This document shows positions 1 through 22,718 of a DNA stretch of 64,000 nucleotides, piece by piece. Where the stretch lies: NCBI RefSeq assembly GCF_024713975.1, contig NC_091094.1, forward strand, positions 16,277,001 through 16,341,000, read 5' to 3'. Source of the stretch: Paralichthys olivaceus (lineage: Eukaryota; Chordata; Actinopteri; Pleuronectiformes; Paralichthyidae). The translations under genes and the position numbers were made by a program. Each line of letters opens with the position of its first letter. Position 1 is the first letter of the stretch. Under the pieces are notes generated by a model, which saw only the letters and a list, made by a program, of their open reading frames with translations, had not been told where the DNA came from and made no database searches.

Positions 1-11588
<11,588 letters not shown>

Positions 11589-12599
11589 GTTTTCATCCTG
11601 CAGCTATTTCCTCTTTATTTGTTTTCCATCCCAGACATGCAGCTCTAAGGGGAAGAGAGAGGGACAAGGAGTGAGGAGGTGAAGAAAAGTGAGCATTAGG
11701 CACTGAGCAAAGATGATGAAGAGCATATGAATGAAGGAGAAAAATCATTGTATAACATGTCATCCTGTTTTTTTTTTCAAATGTAAAATGATTAATTACA
11801 ACACTGACTGAACAACAAATTGTTAGATTTAAAATGCTGAACATTACATATAATATGCTTGCAGAGTTAATGTATCATATTACATCATGTTATATTGTTT
11901 AAAGCTGTATAGATGGAGTTTGAAAGTTCTGCCAGAAAAAGCTAACAAAGCAAAATAAAGCTGGAAAAGTGCAAACATATGGAACATGGACTAGTCGGCA
12001 CTATTTCTGCTCTGTTCATCAACCTTAATAACCAAAGCACTGATCCTGAATCCCAAAAAGCTCAACTTCAGTTCTTAACACAGGCAAAATTTCTGCTTTC
12101 ACTATTATGACCCCAAAATCAGAGTTTTCTTTTCTTGTATTTACTGTGTGCCTGTATACTGTATGTCTCGCTGTTTCACACAACATTTTGCAATATTTCT
12201 TTCTCAGGGATGTTTATTTTGCATCTTTACTCTAACCATGCAAAATGCAACATACTGAGTCATGTTTTTCCCTTAAGCTTCATATCATTGATATTAACAA
12301 TGAACACGACGACACTGTGGAATGTCAATGTGTTGGCAGCATCGCTGGTCTCAGTGAGGATCTGTTAGAGTTGTAAAAGCTCTATGCAGCTATCAGCTCA
12401 TTGGTTTGGTTTGGAGGTCTCTATGCTCAAGAACAAACAACTCTCCATATCAGTCTGTGCACAATAAAGGGGTAAGAGTTTCCCAGCACACAGGCTAAGA
12501 CAAATATTTTACACTATGCTGCACAATAACAATCTTATATTAGCTTGATGAACATGCAATTTTAGCGAGGAGTCTGGTGCTACTGTTTTTTTACATGTA

Positions 12600-12870
12600 C
12601 TTGATATGTCAAGGTATAGGACTGGGCAATAAGACAATTTCAATAATAATCCCAATTTAATTTTCATCAATAGCAATTTAACAAAGTGTGTCAATATATT
12701 GCTTATACATTGTTCAACTACAGTGAGGAGATATAAAACGTAACTGATCTACCTCAGATTTGTGAAATGTTTTGCTGTTTATCACTGCTCATTAAAAAAT
12801 GTTTAAAATGAAAACCTTCACTCAAGAGACTCTTTTTATTTTCATTTATCATGATAATTATCGGTAAACT
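12600..12870. repeat. Old interspersed repeat, copy A
   Basis: The segment starts near 'aggactgggcaata' and ends near 'tatcatgataattatcgg'. It shares blocks such as 'ctgctcattaa', 'aaaccttcact' and 'atttatcatgataatta', in the same order, with 17640-17885. The 'ctgggcaata...gataat' ends resemble teleost hAT-type non-autonomous elements. Family assignment is from memory. Confidence 0.45.
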
Positions 12871-14220
12871 GATGTGAATTTTTTTCAGCTTACAATGCAG
12901 CAAAGCCTAAATTTGTTTCTACCATTTATGTACCACAGCCATTATCATATAAATTAAAGATGAAGCAGATAACTGACTGAGACTTGTGGTTGTATGCAAT
13001 GGGTAGGACATGAGAATAATACAAATATTGACAGATTTTAAAGAATGATGTAATAATGAGCTGTGATTAAAACAAATTGACAGTAACATCTGACTGTTTT
13101 GTTGTTCTCTGTGACGATCTCATCCATCTGATCCACTTGACTTGACAAAATGTAAAAACCTTTATAAAAGTCACAACACACCTGACACAGGCCTCACTGC
13201 TGTATTCTGATGTCGTACATCATACAACTGTGTTGGCCAAAACAATGACAACAATGGATTAAACTGTCACAAGATATTTTCATAAATAATTACAGGAAAT
13301 TTAAGTGGGAGCCATAAAACCTCTGATGCTCTGACTCATTGTATAAGCACCGAGGTCCTATTGACATCCTGCATCTCTCCAGGCTCCCCCTGTTGGCTGA
13401 TGGCCATGCTGTCTGATACATCACATCTAACAGTCAGGTAGCAGTTCAGGGCAGAGTGAGCAACATTCAAGAAAACAATGACAAAAGAGTACACACCTGG
13501 AAATGAATCAGAAAGGAGTGAGCAGGAGAAAATCCACAGGCCGAGAGAAAGACAGAGATCCAACAACTTCTATCTTCAAGAGAGGAAAGAAAGCGGAGCC
13601 AACCAGAGGAGCAATGAATTCCTATTCAGGTAACCCAACCTCGGCACAACCTCCAAGTCTCCTTCCACAAATGCAACATCAATTGATCTACAGTCAAGGT
13701 GATTCACACCAGGACGCAATAACATGGCCAGTGCATGCTTGACACATGACGCTGGACACAATCCTACAAAAAAAAAACCGGCAGCAGAACTGAGAGGCGA
13801 CCAGAGGAAAGTCCACTAACTTACTGGGTCATATGAAAAAACACTGCGTAAAACAACCAGACTCTAACTGAAGAAGAAACACTCAAACAATTAGACTGGA
13901 TCCTGTTGACGTATGAGAGCGCACGGGCCAACACATCGCACAGGTACATCCGAGCCAAATGAGTCCGGAAATTAAAAAAAGATATAAATAAAGATAAATA
14001 AAAACTGACAAATTAACAATTGCTGTCTCAGTTGCCTCCAGTGGGGATTTAAAAAAAAAGCTTGTCCGGGTTCAGCAGCGCAACGACAAAACTGCTGTGA
14101 CGCTGCGTCAGGAGAGAAAGAAATCCACAAAGCCTCCGTCCGGATACATGTAGACATCAAATGAATCCTGTATTGTGCGGTTTGCTCTGTGATGGAGAGA
14201 TGACATCTGATGGGACTCAC

Positions 14221-14242
14221 CGGACACCGCGGAGACACGGAG
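14221..14242 (-). other. scn8a: Candidate 22-nt noncoding exon in scn8a 5'UTR
   Basis: On the minus strand a long CT-rich tract ending CCCTGTAG (acceptor) is followed after 22 nt (CTCCGTGTCTCCGCGGTGTC...) by CCG|GTGAGT, a strong donor. It is either a noncoding microexon or the 3' end of an alternative first exon. SCN8A is known to use several alternative noncoding first exons. Transcript data would be needed to settle it. Confidence 0.3.
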
Positions 14243-14246
14243 CTAC

Positions 14247-14297
14247 AGGGAGGAGGGGGAGGGAGGGAGGGAGGTAAGGAGGGAGAGAGGGAGGGGT
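14247..14297 (+). other. G-rich tract with quadruplex potential
   Basis: Runs of GGG/GGGGG separated by single A residues (gggaggaggggg, then agggagggaggg). The plus strand here is the non-coding strand for scn8a. The complementary C/T tract would serve as the polypyrimidine tract of the candidate exon at 14221-14242. Confidence 0.6.
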
Positions 14298-15228
14298 GTA
14301 CTGGGCACTTGCATCAGAGTCACATGGGCAAAAAAAAAAAAAAGAACTTACACATCCTTCATTTCCTGCAGTGATATTTTTATAAAAACAAGCCTTAAAA
14401 GTGAGCCCAGCTGCCCTGATAACAACCTGGACGCCAGATATTTTAAAGGGGCCTCTAACAACCTCTCAGGTCCTGAGTGGATGCCACCTTCTGAGCTGGG
14501 TCAGTTTCAGGTCAAGTTAAGTATATGACTAGTACCAGTTTAAGACCTGACTGATAATTTTGATGAGTTATAATAATCTGCCTCCCCCCCAGAGGACTGA
14601 GAAGGAGTGATGAATTAAATTGTGAAGCACTGGGCTACCGAGGAGATAAACACCTATACTCCTATATTTCTCTGGGACAACTTTGTCCCAATGTGAGATG
14701 AAGACCACCCGCTCCCCTTCACATTATATGTTACATCATGTAAATGGACTGAGGCTGATTTGCAGCCGGAAGGTAAAAGTGCACCGTTTTATACCGAGGC
14801 GTGCCTATAGGGCCAAAGCCTAAAATACTGCAGTGTGGTTTATTGCTGCTATAGGCTCTGACTAACTAACTCCTAGTAGGTCAGCTGAATACACACCAAG
14901 CCATATCCTGACAACTCATCATCACTGGCCTCCGCATACAGCATCCCAGCATAACCCAGTCCCACACCAAAGGAAACAGTCGAACGATTTATAGACAGAG
15001 TGAAAAAGAAAAACAACTATATAATGGGCCTTAAGGCTGTACCACACCCGCATATGATGATGTATGGGAGATTCAGAAACCCCATATATGATGTTGGTGT
15101 ATAGAGCAAAAACATGACGGGGGAAATCTTAATTCTAATGCGTGAAAAGAGCAGGGGGAAAGGTGAGAGGATGTGCCAAACTAAAGACGCACCTTCCTCC
15201 TCACGCAATACAGTCTCCGAAGAGATGG

Positions 15229-15297
15229 CGAGAGGGAGGGAGGGAGGGAGGGAGGGGGTGCACAGAGGTGGTATGTGGGGGTGGGGTGGTGGGGGGT
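15229..15297 (+). other. Second G-rich tract upstream of scn8a
   Basis: A (GGGA)n run is followed by gtgggggtggggtggtgggggg. It offers many GGG runs within 70 nt. It lies between the two candidate 5'UTR exons. Confidence 0.6.
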
Positions 15298-15329
15298 ATA
15301 AAACTATCATAGCCATAAAATAATGGCAG

Positions 15330-16000
15330 CGAGAAAACTGCTACGGGAATGAGTCTGCAAAGCATCGCATTACGCATGAAGAGGCGGCTGCGGAGAGCGT
15401 GCACTGTAGTTACACAGCGGCCGCTCGGAGAAGTTTTAACCTAATCTCACTTCCCCCCCCATCCTGTATGCGTATGTTTCACATTCTGCCACAGTGGAGT
15501 GTCATTCCATCCAGCGGCGCGCAGGCCAACACCCAAATAACCCGCTGTCTGCCTCCTTTCTCGCCTCCGCCACCGCGCCGCATCACAAAGTGCACGTCTT
15601 CCCCCTGCGCTCTCTGAAAAGCCCCGCATCTTCCCCGCACCTCTGGCCTCGCATGTTCATATCTGCTCCATGCTACTGGCACGCAGCCCTCCTCCTCCTC
15701 CTGCTGCTGCTGCTGCTGATGCACAGACGCTATACGGTGCCAAGAGAGGAGAGGGACCGCTCTGCGGCACTGGGATCATGCAGTCAGTCGACAAAGTAGC
15801 GCTGCGATCCATCCCACGGCCAAAATCTCCAGACAAAGCAGAAAACACACAGTCTACTTACTTTTTCTCGCATCAACAGCGGCCCGGACAGCTGTCAGTG
15901 AACTGCAGATATAGAAAAGAGTCGGGAGTAACTGCGGCTGTCGCCATATTGTTGCTGCTATCTTCCTTCCCAGTGCGTGCGGCTACCCTGCATAATTGAT
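15330..16000 (-). promoter_or_regulatory. scn8a: Candidate scn8a promoter / CpG-rich first-exon region
   Basis: CpG-richness rises clearly against the AT-rich surroundings (e.g. 15404-15430, 15510-15660). On the minus strand, 15862 upward ends in GAGAAAAA|GTAAGT, a strong donor. The preceding 140 nt carry CAATATGGCGAC, a YY1-like core. That ATG opens a 24-codon upstream ORF ending TGA just before the donor. I infer a noncoding first exon here; the transcription start is not determinable by eye. Confidence 0.4.
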
Positions 16001-17639
16001 GACTCTCAGCAAATTGTTAGGGAGTGTCTGTAAATGCCTTTAGTTTCAATAACGGACAAGAGACCGCAGCATCGTAAGCAGAAAAAAAAACACTGTTCCC
16101 TCTTCATGTAATAATAATAGTAGACTCATTGATATTCTGCTTGGCAACATTTTTGTTTTCATCTCGATTTCATATGACAATAGGAAATATAGGAATATAA
16201 AAAAAAGGGTCCATAATTTTGGAATTAGATCTGAAGTTTCCAAATAAAAACAACTTGGAGCTTACAATTATGAGTATTTAAGTTAGTAATGGAAGAATAT
16301 AAACGTAAAGACACTGAAGGCACATCGTACCAACATTACCATTTGTTGTGCTATATTGAAGGTGTCCCCAGGCGAACCAAGGACCCTTACAAGGACCCTC
16401 ATGCCAAAGCTGCTGAATGGAATTCATAAATTGTCAATTTAAATATTGATACCTGCCAAAATGTGTTTCAATGAAAAAAGAGTATTAGGCAGCTGCAGAG
16501 CTGCTTTAGAAATGTTTACATGAAGCAGAAAAAAATTAACGAAAAACCCCAGAAATGTCTCAGGATGAAAAAGATACACAAAGAGGACAAAGACAATGAG
16601 AAATGAAAGCTTTTGGTGATATGGGCTGTGTCGATGTGCATATATACAGTTTTAAAGTTTGCATATTTGAAGTATTTATCACAGTCCTTGCCACTGGAAT
16701 CAGTAGAATTTTATGTAAGGACCTGCCAACAACAGATTCAATTTCTAAGCCTAAAATACAGCATTATATGGAGGTTTTGAGCCCAGTTTCATAAATATCC
16801 ATCCTAATCAAAAACGTGCATACTATACGATCAAATATCTTAATACATATGAAGCAGGCAAAATGCATGGGCTATCAATCAATCCACAAAAAATGTCATT
16901 CAGTGGCAAACTGATGCTATATGAAGCTATTCTTTTATAAACCTCTTGAATTTCTTTAGTTTCTGATTTTATCTTAAGTACCATCAGTGGTTCCACGGTG
17001 ACACAAATGGTGCTTTGGCTGTAAATGTTCTAAATTCAAAGCCAAGGGAGATTCTGCATTCCCAGTGAGAAGGAAGTATAAGCAGTGTCTGACACTGGAG
17101 CAAGTTACAATTACTTCACTTAATATAGTTCACTCATCAGACAAGACAATAAAGATGAATATGGCTCTTTTCAGAGACTGGGTTAGCAACTGTTTGAAAA
17201 TCTTTTTGGTCCACCATAAATGTTCTGTAATGTCTGTAGCAGTAGGAGGCTATGTTTGTTTTTAGTTTTCTGATTCTTTGTAGGGGTTTCTGTGCAGAGT
17301 AGATCAAGTCAAGTCAGTGAATTCATTATTGGAACAATTGTGTAATATATTATAACCCTTAGAACTTACCTATCAACCTTCAAAATATATATTTGGAGGG
17401 TTTTATGAAGGGGGATTATGAATATGACCCAACAATGTCTCTATCTGGTGGTGCTTTGAAGAACTGCACCTTTAGAAATACTTGCCATGCAGTTTCTACA
17501 ATTTCATGAAGACTGTGTGATGCAATCCAAAGCTTCCAAAAAAGGGACTAAGTGGACCTTGATTTGTGATAGCATTGTCACGCAACTGTGAAGTTTATGT
17601 CTCCACTTTTCATTTAAGGATGTATTCAGTCACGTTTCA

Positions 17640-17885
17640 GTAAATTAAAATAAATCAATTATTCTCAACCGGACTATGTGTAAAGGGGAATTTGATCAAA
17701 TATTTATCTAAATAGCAATTAACAAAGACCAAAACACATTAATGCTCTACTGTTAATCAAGGGTTTGCCATTCTCTGCTCATTAAGAAGAAAATGTAAAC
17801 CTTCACTAATGAGCAAAAACTGAGTCTTCAAACTTAAAATAAATAATAATGTGACATTTATCATGATAATTACCTTTATCAAGTG
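17640..17885. repeat. Old interspersed repeat, copy B
   Basis: Shares ordered blocks with 12600-12870 ('tctgctcattaag', 'gtaaaccttcact', 'atttatcatgataattac'), so the two are diverged copies of one family. Confidence 0.45.
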
Positions 17886-17889
17886 ATAT

Positions 17890-18265
17890 GATCAGATATA
17901 CACAAGATTCCATATGTAGAATTTAGTGACATCTAGTGGTGATGTGTCATATTGCAGCTGAACACCCCTCACCTCACCCTCCCCTTCCAAACATGACAGA
18001 GAACCTGTTCTGCAGTTGTCATAAAAACTCAAAAGGTTTAGTTTGTCCAGTTTGGGCTACTGTAAAAAACCTGGTGGCCTCTGTGGAGAAGACCTGCTTC
18101 TGATGTAAATATAAAGTATTTACATATAAAGAGGGTAAAGAAAACAACAATTTATACAATTTAGATGAAACACACTAGTGAAAACTTCTCTTGGATTATT
18201 TTATATTCAGTTTCTCCCAATAGATCCATTTCACCTTCATCTTACACACTGGGTCATTAAACTTG
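17890..18265. mobile_element. Teleost interspersed repeat (short non-autonomous element)
   Basis: The segment runs from 'agtgacatctagtggtgatg' through 'acctgcttctgatgtaaata' to 'cttacacactgggtcatt'. This order of blocks matches a repeat I recall as present in many copies in teleost genomes. It has no coding capacity. Exact family name not claimed. Confidence 0.6.
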
Positions 18266-19109
18266 GTGTAATTCTTGGCCATTTCAAATTGCAGCTACAA
18301 GCACAGTTTACAAAATAAGAAGGTGACACGTGGATGAGATAAATAAATGAGCATTCCCATGTTTTTACTATGAGTGAGCTAGCTAACTACCTTCTGTAGT
18401 GTCGTATATTGGGCTTGCGATGATGTGAAGATGATGAAGGAATCTCCGATGACACCGTCTTGATTGTATATAAAAGTTTAATACAAAAAGTTCAGCATCA
18501 ATACAAGCAAAGCAATCTGCCTGGAGAGAGATTCGGGGCCAATGTGAATCTTCTGTCGAGGCAACTTCATCTCCTCGTTTATATAGGAGGGTTGTTTGCG
18601 TAAACCTAAAGAAAATGCATCTGGCTTTCCTCCAGATTGTCCGGTGTCAGGAAGGGAATAGCACCAGCTCTTCATGTTTATACAGTCACAGGAAGGGAGA
18701 TGACACTAGCCCAATTTTAGTGTTGCACTTGGAACTGTGACCTATCACCCTACCATTTGTTCAGGCTTTCTCCAAATTCCTCAAGACCTGTGGACCTCAA
18801 ACCTAAAGATAAATTTCTTTTATGGGGAGGACTACACATAGCATTTCAGACACCACAGTAGCATTAGCCTTGTAGTTTTGTTGGATTTCAACAACAGCTG
18901 TGGCAGACTACAGCTCAGTTAATGAATTTCTAAAAGGTGTAACCGTGTTAAAAGATGATCTCTGTTGGAGTTGTAATTGTAAAAACGCTGAATTCAATTC
19001 AAAAGAAGCCACTATAACGTATTGATGGATTCACAGAATGATTGAAAGATCCATCACAAAAAAAATTTCAATATTGGACTTTCCCAATGACCAGCCGGTG
19101 GCATCACCT

Positions 19110-19112
<3 letters not shown>

Positions 19113-19143
<31 letters not shown>
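19113..19143. repeat. (GA)n microsatellite
   Basis: About 15 uninterrupted GA units in the intergenic stretch upstream of the coiled-coil gene. Confidence 0.95.
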
Positions 19144-19147
<4 letters not shown>

Positions 19148-19400
19148 GAACTACGCCTTTGACATTGATGTGTGTCTCTCTGTAATAGATCAAGGGATGA
19201 TGAGTATGTGTTTTAGAATAAAGCAGATCATAGCCAAATAGCTCACCTCTTTAAGACAAACAAACACTCACACGAAATACGTCTTTCTGGCAACTTTTGA
19301 CCATCACAAGATAATACTCTACAACAACGTTTGTACACAGCTACAGAAGAAAATACTCTACAGAAACCTTGTTTATACACTGCAGTACCTTTTAATCAAC

Positions 19401-21504
19401 ATGGAGAGGATCAACAGCACAAAATATGAGGTAAGACTTTTCTAAGGAGGAGAGAGTTTGAGGCAAACTTTATTTAAGTGTTATACTTGTTCAAACCACC
19501 TTAGATTTTCTTTCATTTCTTTATCTTATCTAGGGGATGAATTTCCAACAAACCCATCACAATAGTTGTCTGACATTCAGACTGAGTAACATTTTGTGTC
19601 TGTATGTAACAGTAGTTTGCCTGACATGCTGCTCCTGTTCACTTTGCTATTGTGAATCAGAAGAAACACCTTTTTGGGAGTGTGCTTTAATTTGTTCTTT
19701 GTATGTTGTGTCTTTCAGTCACTTGGACAAGTGCAACCCAAGGATTCAACCCAGCGACACAGTTGCAGCAAAAGCAAAATGCTGCAGGACCTCCGTCAAG
19801 CCCTCCAGGACTCGAAGAGGGAGAATCAGGAGCTGGCAGCTGAAAACGCCCGTCTGAAGGAGCTGGAGGCTGAAAACGCCCGTCTGAAGGAGCTAGAGGC
19901 TGAAAACGCTCGGCCAGAGGAGCTGGAGGTTAAAAACGCCTTGCTAAGGAGGCTGGAGGTAGAAAACGCCCAGCTGAAGGCTGAAAACAACTGTCTGGAG
20001 GAGCTGAAGGCTGACAACTACAGGCTGGTGGGGATGGAGATAGAAAGCACCTGTTTGAAGGCTGTAAACACACGGCTGAAGGCTGAAAACGCCCAGCTGA
20101 AGGGGGTGGAGATAAAAAACGCCTGTCTGGAGAAATCAGAGGCTGAAAATGCCCAGCTGAAGGAAGAAATCGCCCAGCTGAAGGCTGAAAACAACCGTCT
20201 TGAGGAATCAGGGGCTGGAAAGTACATGCTGATGGGAATGGAGATAGAAAGCAACTGGTTGAAGGCTGAAAACACACGGCTGAAGGCTGAAAACAACCGT
20301 CTAGAGGAATCAGAGGCTGAAAATGCCCAGCTGAAGGTAGAAAACGCCCAACTGAAGGCTGAAAACAACCATCTGGAGGAATCAGGGGCTGGAAAGTACA
20401 TGCTGATGGGGATGGAGATAGAAAGCAACTGGTTGAAGGCTGAAAACACATGGCTGAAGGCTGAAAACAACCGTCTAGAGGAATCAGAGGCTGAAAATGC
20501 CCAGCTGAAGGTAGAAAACGCCCAACTGAAGGCCGAAAACAACCGTCTGGAGGAATCAGAGGCTGAAAATGCCCAGCTGAAGGTAGAAAACGCCCAGCTG
20601 AAGGCTGAAAACAACTGTCTGGAGGAATCAGAGGCTGAAAATGCCCAGCTGAAGGTAGAAAACGCCCAGCTGAAGGCTGAAAACAACCGTCTGGAGGAGG
20701 TGAAGGCTGGAAAGTACAGGCTGATGGGGATGGAAATAGAAAGCACCTGGCTGAAGGCTGAAAATGCCCGTCTGGAGGAATCAGAGGCTGAAAATGCCCA
20801 GCTGAAGGTAGAAAACGCCCAACTGAAGGAGCTGGAGGTAGAAAACGCCCAACTGAAGGCTGAAAACAACCGTCTGGAGGAGCTGGAGGCTGAAAATGAC
20901 CATCTGAAGGGTCTGGAGGTACGTTACAGATCAGCTCATTCTGATTTGAATAATACTGGATTGTTGATTTGTTTCAGATTCAGACTTTGAAAAAGTGAAA
21001 CTTATGCTGTCTCTGTCTTTTCAGGAACAGGCCTTGAAGACCGACAGCTACAAGGGCAGGGCCAAGAAGGAGAAAAAGGAGAAGAAAGAAAGGAAGAAGA
21101 GAGATGAGGAGGAGAAGAAAGAAAGGAAGAAGAGAGATGAGGAGGAGAAGAAAAAAAAGAAGAAGAGAGATGAGGAGGAGAAGAAAGAACGGGAGAAGAT
21201 AGAGAAGGAGGAGAAGAAAGAAAGGAAGAAGAGAGATGAGGAGGAGAAGAAAGAAAGGAAGAAGAGAGGTGAGGAGGAGAAGAAAGAACAGGAGAAGATA
21301 GAGAAGGAGGAGAAGAAAGAAAGGAAGAAGAGAGATGAGGAGGAGAAGATAGAAAGGCAGAAGAGAGATAAGGAGGAGAAGATAGAAAGGAAGAAGAGAG
21401 ATAAGGAGGAGAAGATAGAAAAGAAGAAGATAGAGAAGGAGAGCAAGGGGACGATGAGCAGGAGGTTCCGCATTTTTCTCGCCAAATGCTGTAACTTCTG
21501 CTAA
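19401..21504 (+). CDS. Unrecognised repetitive coiled-coil / single-alpha-helix protein, 3 exons, 569 aa
   Basis: I do not recognise this gene. Three exons join in phase 0: 19401-19430 (MERINSTKYE, donor GTAAGA), 19719-20918 (400 codons, acceptor TTTCAG, donor GTACGT) and 21025-21504 (159 codons plus TAA, acceptor TTTTCAG). The start ATG has a good context (atcaacATGG). Exon 2 is almost wholly repeats of AENxxLK and ELEAENARLK type: heptads mixed with 10-residue units, a long coiled coil with Asn at core positions. Exon 3 is a Lys/Arg/Glu repeat (KKERKKRDEEE, 11 residues), the composition of ER/K single alpha helices. The protein ends RRFRIFLAKCCNFC. No membrane segment or catalytic motif is visible. 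The splice sites, frame retention and absence of stops over 1.7 kb argue for a real gene. Function is unknown; a structural or scaffolding role is only inferred from shape. Confidence 0.75.
19830..20915 (+). repeat. In-frame coiled-coil tandem repeats (21/30/72/174-bp periods)
   Basis: Nested periods are visible: 30 bp (ELEAENARLK) at the start; then a 24-residue unit (AENAQLKVENAQLKAENNRL plus EESE, 72 bp) tandem around 20,485-20,700; and a 174-bp higher-order unit carrying GKYMLMGMEIESNWLKAEN, seen at about 20,215 and 20,389 with few differences. Near-identical units imply recent expansion or homogenisation. Confidence 0.9.
21064..21445 (+). repeat. 33-bp K/R/E hendecad repeat (single-alpha-helix type)
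   Basis: Units of the form KKERKKRDEEE repeat with variants (KKEREKIEKEE, KIERKKRDKEE). Acidic residues alternate with basic ones at i/i+4 spacing and there is no hydrophobic core apart from scattered Ile. This is the pattern of ER/K single alpha helices rather than coiled coils. Confidence 0.85.
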
Positions 21505-21532
21505 TCTCTGACTTGTACATCTCAAGAAGTCT

Positions 21533-22718
21533 TCATCTTGGTAATTCTCCCAACCAAAAACAATTAAGTCTAGGTCTAAACAGATGCACTGACAAAGCCA
21601 TCACTTTATCCTTTGCTGATTGCTGCTGATACAACAGCCATGATAGTGCATAAGATTGACACACACTGGTTAGTGGTTCTGGCACCGTCTCCAAAATTGA
21701 AGGCCATGTGCCTGGTGATGGAACTTTTACCACACATGGACAGTTCAATTTCCTAACCGATCTTACGGAATGAGTTAACTGCTGGAACCATAAGTTCCTT
21801 CCTGCCCATGGGTCTGCAATTTGTAACACCGAAGGATCAAATCCAAATGCCTTCCACTTAGTCTCTCTCTAATGTATGGGATTGATCAGTCATATCTCCT
21901 GGTGTCTGGTCAGAATCAAAAAACGTATTTTTCACATCTGAAATAGTTTTCAGAGCTGTCACAGATGTATCTACATCACTCTCTTCCACCATCTGAAAAA
22001 TCTCATCACTGTTCATACTAGTCTCTATCTTTAACATTTGCTTCTGTGTTTCATCTACTTCCCCCTTAAATTTCAAAGATGTCATAACAAGTGTCTGCGT
22101 CAAAGATGTTGTCACTGTTTTAGTATTCATCCCCTTTAAAGTCATAGCTCTAGCGGTAGCCTCAGTTGATGTATTAACACTCTTAGTTGTTTCCCCAACA
22201 ACTTGGAGTTCTAAACTCTTATTTTCATCTATGACCACTAGAGTAACTATACTAACTCTGAGTCCCAACTCTGACCCTTAACTCACAAACTGTGGATCAT
22301 AAAAAAAACATTTATAATCACCTTGATCTTCCTGCTGGGGCCTATATACATAAATGCTACAATCTCCTTCAACCTTCAGTCTTCTCTTGTCGTTAATGAA
22401 CACATACTTTCCTAATGATAATGTGCTTGACAGATCGAAAATTCTGCCATCTTCCCCGTGGGCTCTAAGCTTCCCTTCACCAATGTTTTCTCCTGTACAC
22501 TGGCATGGGAGCTGAACTGATTTCCTCAAGGTCACTTCAACCCTAACTCTAGTGACGTTTTGGTGTGACCCTTTTCCGAACTGGTCTTGGACTCCTTTGT
22601 CTAACTGAATATCTTGCAGTGGAATCATAGCCCTTTGTAAGCACATACTGGCATTGGCAGCTACAAAACAGAGAGCAACAGCAGCGCAGTAGAGAACTCC
22701 TCGAACTCTCCACCTTCA
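21533..22718 (-). pseudogene. Broken Ig-domain / retroviral envelope-like gene remnant
   Basis: Three minus-strand segments follow each other. First, an open segment from 22715 to 22278 (Met at 22646) has a hydrophobic leader-like stretch (VLYCAAVALCFVAA, with no in-frame ATG before it). An Ig V-like domain follows, with SVQLPCQC as first Cys and the canonical EDQGDYKCFF as second. A TAA at 22278-22280 interrupts it, but the same frame stays open to 21858 as a Thr/Ser-rich stretch. After a frame change, 21857-21533 reads with DPWAGRNLWFQQL and KLNCPCVV, which resemble the surface-subunit part of fish endogenous retroviral envelopes. No transmembrane subunit, polymerase or LTR is seen. One stop and one shift make it a decayed copy. 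The Ig call is firm; the envelope call is from memory of the pattern. Confidence 0.5.

Larger units (their letters stand above)
16001..19400. other. Intergenic region between scn8a and the coiled-coil gene
   Basis: AT-rich with no supported gene. It contains the repeat copies at 17640-17885 and 17890-18265 and a (GA)n tract at 19113-19143. Short ORFs here have no coding signature. Confidence 0.6.

Noticed and set aside
13503-13742. Plus-strand 79-codon ORF near the scn8a 5' region
   Set aside because: Basic, low-information translation with no family resemblance or splice context.
20018-21525. Large antisense ORFs (FSAFSWAFS repeats; Leu/Ser-rich runs)
   Set aside because: Mirror translations of the coiled-coil and K/R/E repeats. 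The sense reading has splice sites, a start and a stop that fit together.
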